Positions 1 to 5,654 of a DNA stretch of 5,654 bases are shown here, piece after piece. Positions within the stretch are counted from its first letter, which is position 1. The number at the start of each line of letters is the position of its first letter. The position numbers and the translations under genes were made by a program. Below the pieces are notes generated by a model. It saw nothing but the letters and a program-made list of their open reading frames with translations, searched no databases and had not been told where the DNA came from. This DNA comes from Thermoplasmata archaeon (GTDB lineage: Archaea; Thermoplasmatota; Thermoplasmata; UBA10834): positions 7,364 to 13,017 of the forward strand of contig DUGQ01000094.1 of NCBI GenBank assembly GCA_013331315.1. Direction: 5' to 3'.

Positions 1-251
1 TCTCTGTCGAGGAGCAGAGGAAGACGGGGGGAGACCCGGAGGTGTGCTCGGTCTACCAATACAACCTGTACCACTTCGAGCCGGACGACGACAAGCTAGC
101 CGAGCTCCACGCGAGCTGCAAATCGGGCAAGATACTCTGCGGCGAGTGCAAGGCTGGACTCTTCGACAAGGTATGGGCCTTCCTGCAGAAGCATCAGACG
201 GCCCGTGAGAAGGCCAAGGACAAGATCGAGGATTTCTTCGTAAGGGACTGA
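1..251 (+). CDS. trpS: Tryptophanyl-tRNA synthetase, C-terminal end (5' partial)
   Basis: This is the 3' end of a gene that enters from the left edge; 82 codons are visible, read from base 3, ending in TGA at 249-251. The enzyme is a cytoplasmic class I synthetase that activates tryptophan with ATP and charges tRNA-Trp. The visible part is the helical C-terminal (anticodon-binding) region. It has the archaeal TrpRS signatures VCSVYQYNLYHFEPDDD (visible residues 14-30), CGECK (about 47-51) and a charged helical tail with the HQTAREKAKDKI pattern. The Rossmann domain with the HIGH and KMSAS motifs lies outside the window. The GTG at 42 is an internal valine codon, not a start, because the family match continues upstream of it (SVEEQRKTGGDPEV). 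The stop shares base 251 with the ATG of the next gene, which implies co-transcription and probably coupled translation. The identification is from remembered family patterns and is firm. Confidence 0.92.
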   Translation, partial: SVEEQRKTGGDPEVCSVYQYNLYHFEPDDDKLAELHASCKSGKILCGECKAGLFDKVWAFLQKHQTAREKAKDKIEDFFVRD

Positions 252-691
252 TGTGCCAAACGCTCATTAGTCGTCCGATCCATGACTCACGCGCGGGGAG
301 GATGTGCCTGAAACTGAAACGGATAGCGACCGTGGTCAACGGCGTCACAGGTGATGTGCACGACTGGAGCGAGGTCAGGTCGAAGCTGATATTCGAGAAG
401 GAGTACGTAGAAGGGCTGTACAGGCTCGGCCGGTTCGACCACGTCCTCGTCATATTCGGGTTCCACCGCAAGAGGAAGGTGCTGATGAGGGTCCATCCGA
501 TGCACGACCCGTCCAAGCCGCTGGTCGGGGTGTTCGCCTCGCGCTCGCCCAGGAGGCCCAACAGGATCGGGCTGACGCGGGCCCGTCTCATCAGCGTGAG
601 GGGAAACGTGGTCACGGTCGAAGGGCTCGACGCGTACGACGGCTCGCCCGTGTTCGACCTCAAGCCTCCAGTCGACGAAATCGACTACTGA
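251..691 (+). CDS. TsaA/TrmO-family (UPF0066) tRNA methyltransferase
   Basis: This is a 146-residue single-domain protein of the TsaA/YaeB/AF_0241 family. The bacterial member TrmO uses S-adenosylmethionine to N6-methylate threonylcarbamoyladenosine at position 37 of tRNA-Thr; the substrate of this archaeal member is not shown by the sequence. Family hallmarks are RFDHVLVIFGFHR (61-73), GVFASRSPRRPNRIGLT (93-109, the cofactor-binding signature) and DAYDGSPVFDLKPP (127-140). Two usual positions differ: the common PNPIG reads PNRIG (R105), and the tyrosine usual after KP is a proline. It is about the length of other archaeal members and lacks the C-terminal extension of E. coli TrmO. The start at 251 gives a TGATG overlap with trpS. 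An in-frame ATG at 302 would give 129 residues, fits the usual family N-terminus better and is preceded by GGGGAGG, but with no spacing. The next gene follows after 53 bp. The family is firm and the start is uncertain. Confidence 0.85.
   Translation: MCQTLISRPIHDSRAGRMCLKLKRIATVVNGVTGDVHDWSEVRSKLIFEKEYVEGLYRLGRFDHVLVIFGFHRKRKVLMRVHPMHDPSKPLVGVFASRSPRRPNRIGLTRARLISVRGNVVTVEGLDAYDGSPVFDLKPPVDEIDY
295..304 (+). promoter_or_regulatory. Alternative start (ATG 302) with abutting GGGGAGG
   Basis: A GGGGAGG stretch at 295-301 touches an in-frame ATG at 302-304 inside the TsaA/TrmO reading frame. The peptide from this ATG (MCLKLKRIATVVNG) lines up with the normal family N-terminus, so the 17 residues before it are extra. 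The purine stretch is too close to the ATG for a standard Shine-Dalgarno interaction, which needs several bases of spacing, so this site does not settle the start. The competing ATG at 251 has AAGGG at 242-246, four bases away. Confidence 0.35.
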
Positions 692-707
692 GGAGGCCAC
701 GCACGGC

Positions 708-720
708 AAAAGTAATTAAG
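708..720 (+). promoter_or_regulatory. Possible archaeal promoter (TATA-like) for pheS
   Basis: An AT-rich island, AAAAGTAATTAAG, stands out in the GC-rich 53 bp between the TsaA/TrmO stop and the pheS ATG. Its centre is about 30 bp before the ATG at 745, which fits an archaeal TATA box feeding a start site just ahead of the gene. It is a weaker match to TTTATATA than the box at 4672-4680. If it works, pheS can be transcribed independently as well as by read-through from trpS. Confidence 0.45.
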
Positions 721-733
721 CCGCACGTCCAAT

Positions 734-737
734 GAGG
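734..737 (+). promoter_or_regulatory. Shine-Dalgarno-like GAGG before pheS
   Basis: GAGG lies seven bases before the pheS ATG at 745, a normal spacing. It would serve transcripts with a leader, such as read-through from trpS. If transcription starts about 25 bp after the TATA-like box, the leader would be only a few bases and would exclude this site. Confidence 0.4.
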
Positions 738-744
738 CCCGGGC

Positions 745-2274
745 ATGACGGACCAAGAGCTCGTCAGCAGGCTGAGTTATCTCGAGAAGAAGGTCCTAGC
801 CGCGCTGAAGGACATCAGGAGCGGCAGCCCCGAGGAGATACTCGAGAGAGCCGACCTTGAGCAGCTCGTGGAAGTGATGAACGCTTCTTCATGGCTGCAG
901 GCGAAAGGGCTCGTGAGGATAGACGAGAAGGTCCACCGGCGGTACTCCCTCAGGAGCCCGGACGCGGTGAGGAAAACCCTTCCGGAGAAGGTCGTGGTCG
1001 AGACGGTGCTGTCGGACTTCGACGGCAGAGCTTCACTCGCAGACGTGAAGGCGACTGGGAAGCTCAGGCCCGAGGAGATCCAGATAGCCCTGGGGTGGAT
1101 CCGCAAGAAGGGATGGGGAGAACTGTCGAAAGACGGGAAGGACACCGTCGTCACACTCACACAGGCTGGGAGAGACGCACTGGGCCGCGAAGGTCAGGAC
1201 GAGCTTCTGCTGAAGGAGTTGGCGAAGGGAGACCTCACGGAGGACGAGGTCGACCGCGAGACGATCGCACAGCTCATGCAGCGCAAGGACTTCCTCACGG
1301 AGAAGCTGGTTACGAAACGGACGATCTCACTCACCGACAGAGGTTCCGAAGTCGCGAACTCCGACCTGGACATAAGGGAGGAGATCGGGCAGCTCACGCC
1401 CGAGCTGATCCAATCTGGTAAGTGGAAGGAGGGCGACATCAGGAGGTACGATGTCAAGACCTTCGCCCCCACGGTCCACGGCGGCCGCAAGCACCCGATC
1501 ACCCTCCTGATAGACAGGATACGGGAGGCGTTCCTCATGATGGGGTTCACCGAGATCACGGGGGACTACTTCGAGAACGCCTTCTGGAACATGGACGTGC
1601 TGTTCACCGCCCAGGACCACCCCGCGAGGGAACTTCAGGACACATTCTACCTCTCGGAGCCGAGCACGGCCGACCTGTCCGAGGACGTCGAGCTCGTGGA
1701 GGTCATCCGCCAAGTACACGAGAACGGTTGGAAGACCGGTTCCACTGGATGGCGCTGCAAGTGGAGCCTCGACGAGGCAAGGAGGACGCTCCTCCGGACC
1801 CACACGACCGTCAACACGATAAGGCGCATAGCGGAGGATCCGACGCTCCCGTTCAAGGTGTTCTCCATCGGCAGGGTCTTCAGGAACGAGGCGATGGACT
1901 CAACCCATCTACCCGAGTTCATGCAGATAGAGGGGATCGTCTGCGAGAAGGGCGCCAACTTCGACATGCTCTGCACGCTGCTGAGGGAGTTCTATCGGAG
2001 GATGGGCGTTCCCAAGATCCGCATCCGACCCTCGTACTATCCATACACGGAGCCGTCGTTGGACGTGGAGATATTCTTCAACGGCCAGTGGATGGAGCTC
2101 GGAGGCGCCGGCATATTCAGACCCGAGGTGACCGAGCCGTTGGGGGTGACCGAGCCAGTCCTCGCCTGGGGCTTCGGCCTCGAGAGGCTGGCGATGCCGG
2201 TCTGGGGCCTCAAGGACATAAGGGACATCTACATCTCGGACATAGACTGGCTCAAGAAGATGCCTCAAGTATGA
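745..2274 (+). CDS. pheS: Phenylalanyl-tRNA synthetase alpha subunit (archaeal type)
   Basis: This is the catalytic alpha chain of the cytoplasmic alpha2-beta2 PheRS, which activates phenylalanine with ATP and charges tRNA-Phe. Its 509 residues match the archaeal/eukaryotic long form (human alpha chain about 508). Residues 1 to about 215 are winged-helix-like modules in place of the bacterial coiled coil. The class II core starts near 244. Motif 1 covers HGGRKHPITLLIDRIREAF onward; LLRTHTT is at 349-355; motif 2 is 370-399 (FKVFSIGRVFRNE, then EFMQIEG with Q394 and E396, equivalent to the Phe-binding Gln/Glu of bacterial enzymes). The phenylalanine pocket is RPSYYPYTEPS (428-438) and motif 3 is GFGLERLAM (476-484). 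All key elements are present, so it should be active. ATG 745 gives the expected N-terminus. The beta subunit gene pheT does not follow; the 3' end overlaps the convergent STAND gene by 10 bp. Confidence 0.97.
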   Translation: MTDQELVSRLSYLEKKVLAALKDIRSGSPEEILERADLEQLVEVMNASSWLQAKGLVRIDEKVHRRYSLRSPDAVRKTLPEKVVVETVLSDFDGRASLADVKATGKLRPEEIQIALGWIRKKGWGELSKDGKDTVVTLTQAGRDALGREGQDELLLKELAKGDLTEDEVDRETIAQLMQRKDFLTEKLVTKRTISLTDRGSEVANSDLDIREEIGQLTPELIQSGKWKEGDIRRYDVKTFAPTVHGGRKHPITLLIDRIREAFLMMGFTEITGDYFENAFWNMDVLFTAQDHPARELQDTFYLSEPSTADLSEDVELVEVIRQVHENGWKTGSTGWRCKWSLDEARRTLLRTHTTVNTIRRIAEDPTLPFKVFSIGRVFRNEAMDSTHLPEFMQIEGIVCEKGANFDMLCTLLREFYRRMGVPKIRIRPSYYPYTEPSLDVEIFFNGQWMELGGAGIFRPEVTEPLGVTEPVLAWGFGLERLAMPVWGLKDIRDIYISDIDWLKKMPQV

Positions 2275-4646
2275 TCAGACGGACGGGTGACGGCGGCGTC
2301 CTCATGTTCTCGGTCACGCGACGCGGTCAGCTCTGATTGAGGTTTCGCGCCACTGTTCTCCTCTCGTACCCGAACGACGGACTGAGACGTACTGACCCTC
2401 TCCGCGGCGGCCATGCTCTCGGCGACGCACTCCTCGCTAGCCTCGGCGTTGCCGGAGAGGCCCTCTATGCGCCCCAGGGTTGCGTACGCTGTCGAGACGC
2501 TCGCGTGATCCCCCAGCTCCGAGAAGACCTCCAGGGCCTCGTAACAACGTTCGCGCGCGGACACGAGGTCGTCCGATGTGAGGAGCACGTCGGCCAATAT
2601 CAACTGAGCGTGCGCCCTGGTCTTTGGCTGGCCGGTCTCCTCGCACAGCCTGACGGAGTTCTCGAGATGCTGGCGGGCATCCCCGACACGACCGAGGTGG
2701 GAATAAGCCACGCCAAGGTTCAGGTAGGCGTTCGCCAGGTCCACAGGGCCGAAACCAGCGGCGCATTTGGAGAAATGCTCCACCGCCTTCTCGTAATCGC
2801 CCAGGGCCATCAGCACGCCCCCGAGTTCGAGGTGCGATTTCAGGACGCCGTTCTTGTCCATCGAGGAGAGAGACTCCTGCGCGCTCGATTCCAGGAGTTC
2901 CTTCGCCTTGTCGAACCTTCCCATTTTCGACTCGACCACGCCCAGGCCCCGCTGAGCCTTGGCTCTTATGGACGAGTCCTCTCCGGCCGTCTCCAACGAG
3001 TCGGCGAACAGCCGTGACGCCTCCTTGAACGCCCCCTGCCTGCCCTTGATGCATCCCATCTCGATGAGGGCCTCCGCCCTTGAGGCGGCGTCACCGTCTG
3101 AAGCCACCTCCTCCAAGAGCTGCCACGCGAGGTCGTAGCTCGCGTGCATACTGGCCAGCCGCGCCCTCGCGAGCTGCATCTGGAGCCGGTACCTGTCCTT
3201 CATGGGCTCGTGGCGCTCGAGAATCTGCCAAAGCCTGGCGACGTTCCCATCCGATAGCAGCGACTCGCCCAACCTTGAGACCAGCATCTCCGCCTCGAGT
3301 ACACGATTCGCCCTGAAGAGGTGCAGCAGCCGCTCGTTCCTGTCGCCCGACCTGAGATAGTAGTCGGCCGCGACTCCGTGCCATCTGGTCCGTTCCTCGG
3401 CGGCCATGTGACCATACACGAAGTCGCGTATGGACGCGTGTATCTCGAACGCGCCCGGTTCGACCTCCCTCAGCATCGAACCCTTCCTGACCCCCCTGAG
3501 ACCCCTCGGTATGGCCTCGGCGGGGAAGGGTTTCTGGAAGACCGATGCCAGCTGCAAGAGGGATTTCTGGTCCTCGGACAGGCCGTTGTAGAACTTCTCC
3601 TCGAAGAACCGTGAGAGCTGGGACCTCGCCTCCTTGGGGGTCGACCTCGTGACCATCTCGAGGGACAAGGGATGCCCGTTGGCCACTTCGACGAGCTCCT
3701 TGCCGAGGTCGCCGCCGATGCCCCGGGACTTGAGTATCTCGAGCGCGGCGCCTCGCGACAGCCCGCCAAGCTCGTATTCGAAGACCGCGCCGCTGGCGAC
3801 GACCTCGGACCGCTCGTACAGGCCGGACTCATTCTCCAGCATCATGAGGATCTTGCCCGCCCCGCTGCTCTGCCTGAACATCTGCAGGAAGTCTCTGATA
3901 GCCGCGGAGGCGTCCGCGTCATCGAAGGCGAACACGTAGCCGTTCTCGGACAGCAGCTCCCGAAGGAGGAAGCTCATCTCCCCGAGCTCGAACCCGCCCG
4001 AGGCCAGGTAGGCGTCAAGGCGACGATTCCCGTTCTCGGAGAAGAACCGTCCCAAGGACTCGGCTACGCTTCTGGACGTATCCCAAGCCCTGACGGAGTG
4101 CCAGAAGACGCGGTGGCCCGGGATCTGAGACAAGAGCTTGACAGCCAGAGTCGTCTTGCCAATGCCAGGTATGCCCCGTATGACGACCAGCTTCCGGGCC
4201 GGGTCTTGAAGCGCCGCGCCTACATCCTCGATCTCGCGCTCCCTTCCGAAGAAGTGACGCACAGTCGGCATGGGTGAGGACCTGATCGCCCCTTTCCTCC
4301 CCAGAGCTGTCGCCTCCGCTGGCACCCTTGACGCATCCACCGCGGGATCGATGTCGTTCTCTGAGACATACTGGTGTATCGCGACCGCTTTCGACTTCCC
4401 CTCGAAGGTCAACAGATAGGCCTTCCTGCGCGTCTTGCCCCTTCGGACATGTGACAGCCGTTCCTCGACCAGGCCCGAAGACTTCAGCTTCTTGAGCTCA
4501 ATGGCAGCATGGGCCCTAGATATGCCGCAACTCTGAGAAATGCCGTCCTGGGTGAGATGGAACGGGACCTCGTACTTGTCCTCGTACTTGGTGAACGAGT
4601 GTAGATGGAACAGGATCCTTTCCGAGACGGTTAGCGAACCACCCAT
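2265..4646 (-). CDS. wHTH-STAND NTPase-TPR regulatory protein
   Basis: A 793-residue protein, counted from ATG 4646. Residues 5-85 form a winged helix-turn-helix (TVSERILFHLHSF, then LTQDGISQSCGISRAHAAIE as the helix-turn-helix, then a basic wing VRRGKTRRKAYLLT). Residues 131-350 form a STAND/NB-ARC-like NTPase: FFGRERE entry motif (132-138), Walker A GIPGIGKTT (158-166, K164), the FWHSVRAWDTSRS segment (181-193), Walker B YVFAFDDAD (237-245) and GHPLSLE (324-330), matching the GxPL motif. About 350-430 looks like a helical/winged arm. Residues 485-748 hold seven TPR-like repeats of 36-40 residues, as in MalT-type proteins. Residues 749-793 are a polar, probably disordered tail. STAND proteins are ligand-triggered switches; here I infer a cytoplasmic DNA-binding sensor. 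Sensor-1 lacks the usual TSR/TTR arginine (LENE, 270-273). TTG 4718 would add 24 residues encoded by the promoter, so I reject it. The MFS gene lies directly upstream on the same strand. Ligand and targets are unknown. Confidence 0.88.
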   Translation of the reverse strand: MGGSLTVSERILFHLHSFTKYEDKYEVPFHLTQDGISQSCGISRAHAAIELKKLKSSGLVEERLSHVRRGKTRRKAYLLTFEGKSKAVAIHQYVSENDIDPAVDASRVPAEATALGRKGAIRSSPMPTVRHFFGREREIEDVGAALQDPARKLVVIRGIPGIGKTTLAVKLLSQIPGHRVFWHSVRAWDTSRSVAESLGRFFSENGNRRLDAYLASGGFELGEMSFLLRELLSENGYVFAFDDADASAAIRDFLQMFRQSSGAGKILMMLENESGLYERSEVVASGAVFEYELGGLSRGAALEILKSRGIGGDLGKELVEVANGHPLSLEMVTRSTPKEARSQLSRFFEEKFYNGLSEDQKSLLQLASVFQKPFPAEAIPRGLRGVRKGSMLREVEPGAFEIHASIRDFVYGHMAAEERTRWHGVAADYYLRSGDRNERLLHLFRANRVLEAEMLVSRLGESLLSDGNVARLWQILERHEPMKDRYRLQMQLARARLASMHASYDLAWQLLEEVASDGDAASRAEALIEMGCIKGRQGAFKEASRLFADSLETAGEDSSIRAKAQRGLGVVESKMGRFDKAKELLESSAQESLSSMDKNGVLKSHLELGGVLMALGDYEKAVEHFSKCAAGFGPVDLANAYLNLGVAYSHLGRVGDARQHLENSVRLCEETGQPKTRAHAQLILADVLLTSDDLVSARERCYEALEVFSELGDHASVSTAYATLGRIEGLSGNAEASEECVAESMAAAERVSTSQSVVRVREENSGAKPQSELTASRDREHEDAAVTRPSDHT
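2403..3194 (-). repeat. Seven tandem TPR-like repeats in the STAND protein
   Basis: The segment encodes helix-pair repeats starting near residues 485, 521, 560, 600, 637, 677 and 716. Each has the TPR pattern of small residues (A/G) flanked by leucines, for example LGVVESKMGRFDKAKELLE, LGGVLMALGDYEKAVEHF and LGVAYSHLGRVGDARQHLE. The spacing is 36-40 rather than the canonical 34, as in MalT- or Rapsyn-like TPRs. The repeats are diverged at DNA level. Such arrays normally bind a peptide or small-molecule ligand, or hold the STAND domain in its off state. Confidence 0.85.
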
Positions 4647-4671
4647 ATGTCCGAACGAACAAATACTGGCG

Positions 4672-4680
4672 TATATAAAA
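4672..4680 (-). promoter_or_regulatory. Archaeal TATA box for the STAND gene
   Basis: Read on the minus strand, TTTTATATA (4680 down to 4672) is a near-perfect archaeal TATA box in otherwise GC-rich sequence. Its centre lies about 30 bp before ATG 4646, so transcription would begin near 4649-4654, leaving a leader of only a few bases. There is no Shine-Dalgarno sequence before this ATG, which agrees with leaderless translation. The box sits in the 68 bp gap after the MFS stop and supports 4646 as the start of the downstream gene. Confidence 0.78.
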
Positions 4681-4714
4681 TCGACTATCACATGCAGCGC
4701 GTCAGGGAGACCTC

Positions 4715-5654
4715 TCAAGACGTATCAGAAGCGGCGGACAACTCTCTGAGCGAGCGCTCGCGTATGAGCATCTGAACCAGGACGACCGCCATGAGCCCGA
4801 GAGCCCCGGAGAACGCGAACGGCACGATGCTACCGTCGAGGCCCATCGGTAGGCCGAGATCCTCGGCGAAGAAACGGTCGTACAGGATCCCGCCGAGGGG
4901 AGCGCCTATCACGGCCCCCAGGTTCGACATGGATTCGAGGACGCCGATCAACCTCCCCCGCACGTTCTCTGGGACGAGGTCCGCCTGAAGAGCGCGCAGC
5001 GCGGGACTGGCAACCTGGAACGACATGCTCCTAGCGGCGAGAAGGAGCACGACGACGACAAGGGACCACGTGGTTGGTATCAGCATCGTCGCGATGAAGG
5101 CCGCGGTACCTCCCATCACGAACAGCTTCTTCCTCCCGACGCGGTCCGAGAGCCGGCCGGACGGCCAAGCCACGAGCGCGCCGAGACCCATGGAGATACC
5201 TACGAGAACCGATATGGACTCCCCCCCGAGCTCGAACCTGTCGAACAGGAACAAGGCCATGAGCGGGCCGATGCTGGAGAACGCGAACCCCTCCATGATG
5301 GCGTTGAGGTACAAGACGTTCAGGTTCCTGACGGTCGCCTGGTCCGTCCCATCGGGACGCAGCACGGAGGACAGCGACAACTTGGCCTTCTTCGCCTCCG
5401 GAGCTTTCGCGTCCGTCACGTACAACCAGACGAGCACGGTCCCCGCGAGAGCCAGCAACGCGGTGAAGTAGAACGGGAACCTGTAGCTGTCCATCTCGGA
5501 GAGGAGCAGGACCTCCTTCGCGACGGTCACGAGCCCTGCTCCTGCGAACGGGCCTATGACGAATCCCATGTTCGACGACATCACGATCTTGCCCATCGCG
5601 GCTCCCCTCTGCTTCGGCGGAGTCGAATCGATGACGAGCGCCTCGCTCACTGGC
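4715..5654 (-). CDS. Major facilitator superfamily (MFS) transporter (5' partial)
   Basis: The gene enters from the right edge; 312 complete codons are visible, ending in TGA at 4715-4717. It encodes a secondary transporter of the cytoplasmic membrane. Eight hydrophobic segments are visible and are best read as TM5-TM12 of a 12-helix MFS protein, with about the first four helices missing. The TM4-5 loop pattern PPKQRGAAMGKI is at the visible start and its second-half counterpart ENVRGRLIGVLESMSNLG is at about 228-245. The second copy of MFS motif A, GRLSDRVGRKK, is at 165-175 (TM8-9 loop). A charged loop (about 80-108) separates the two halves. GTG at 5648-5650 is an internal valine, since the frame and family match continue past the edge. 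Overall it resembles the drug/multi-solute exporter-like groups (DHA type), but the substrate cannot be read from this half. It lies just upstream of the STAND regulator on the same strand. Confidence 0.88.
   Translation of the reverse strand, partial: PVSEALVIDSTPPKQRGAAMGKIVMSSNMGFVIGPFAGAGLVTVAKEVLLLSEMDSYRFPFYFTALLALAGTVLVWLYVTDAKAPEAKKAKLSLSSVLRPDGTDQATVRNLNVLYLNAIMEGFAFSSIGPLMALFLFDRFELGGESISVLVGISMGLGALVAWPSGRLSDRVGRKKLFVMGGTAAFIATMLIPTTWSLVVVVLLLAARSMSFQVASPALRALQADLVPENVRGRLIGVLESMSNLGAVIGAPLGGILYDRFFAEDLGLPMGLDGSIVPFAFSGALGLMAVVLVQMLIRERSLRELSAASDTS

Noticed and set aside
732..734. ATG 13 bp before the pheS start
   Set aside because: It is out of frame with pheS and overlaps the likely Shine-Dalgarno GAGG.
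2128..2156. 11 bp direct repeat GTGACCGAGCC (2128-2138 and 2146-2156)
   Set aside because: It encodes VTEP twice, 18 bases apart and in frame within the motif 3 region of pheS; ordinary coding coincidence.
891..2336. Long plus-strand open frames (891-1421 and 1422-2336) within pheS
   Set aside because: They are out-of-frame translations of pheS, rich in R, G, P and H, with no domain pattern. The pheS frame is conserved across the whole interval.
2337..3017. 226-codon open frame on the plus strand opposite the TPR region
   Set aside because: It is a high-GC shadow of the STAND gene: no family resemblance, low-complexity composition, and the minus strand encodes clear TPR repeats throughout.
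3672..4277. Open frame antisense to the STAND NTPase domain
   Set aside because: It mirrors the codon pattern of the minus-strand gene, which has intact Walker motifs; no independent protein signature.
4644..4649. CATATG palindrome at the STAND start codon as a possible operator
   Set aside because: The symmetry is only six bases and the flanks do not extend it; too short to call a binding site.
4647..4718. TTG (4718) or GTG (4691) as the start of the STAND gene
   Set aside because: Both lie upstream of the TATA box, the extension has no Shine-Dalgarno support, and ATG 4646 is ideally placed after the promoter and starts just before the winged helix.
5025..5471. Open frame antisense to the MFS transporter
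   Set aside because: It covers the complement of clear transmembrane segments and the GRLSDRVGRKK motif; composition is typical of a shadow frame.
1..5654. tRNA genes, CRISPR arrays, insertion sequences, inverted terminal repeats
   Set aside because: None seen: the window is almost entirely covered by five protein genes with gaps of 53 and 68 bp only.

Overview
The window looks like a chromosomal segment of a GC-rich archaeon (roughly 60% GC by eye). Several things point that way. The tryptophanyl-tRNA synthetase C-terminus and the phenylalanyl-tRNA synthetase alpha chain are of the archaeal/eukaryotic type. Arginine AGG and isoleucine ATA codons are frequent. There is a clear archaeal TATA box about 30 bp ahead of an ATG with no Shine-Dalgarno site. 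A STAND ATPase carries a winged-helix start of a kind I associate with Euryarchaeota. A Thermoplasmatota-like or methanogen-related lineage is a reasonable guess, but the sequence alone does not fix it.

Left part (1-2274, plus strand): a translation block. It holds the last 82 codons of trpS, then a small TsaA/TrmO-family tRNA methyltransferase whose ATG overlaps the trpS stop by one base (TGATG), then, after 53 bp, a full-length 509-residue pheS with a possible promoter of its own. pheT does not follow.

Right part (2265-5654, minus strand): a 5'-truncated major facilitator superfamily (MFS) transporter (TM5 to TM12 visible) is transcribed toward a 793-residue protein made of a winged helix-turn-helix, a STAND-type NTPase and seven TPR-like repeats. 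The STAND gene has its own strong TATA box and probably a nearly leaderless mRNA. Its start is therefore best placed at 4646, not at the upstream TTG at 4718. It converges on pheS and the two stop ends overlap by 10 bp.

How the genes work together: the left block supplies aminoacyl-tRNAs (Trp, Phe) and a tRNA modification enzyme. The right block is a candidate one-protein sensor/regulator next to an exporter-like permease. The STAND protein is the least understood part of the window. Its ligand and targets cannot be read from the sequence. There are no RNA genes, mobile elements, CRISPR arrays or gene-free stretches over 300 bases.
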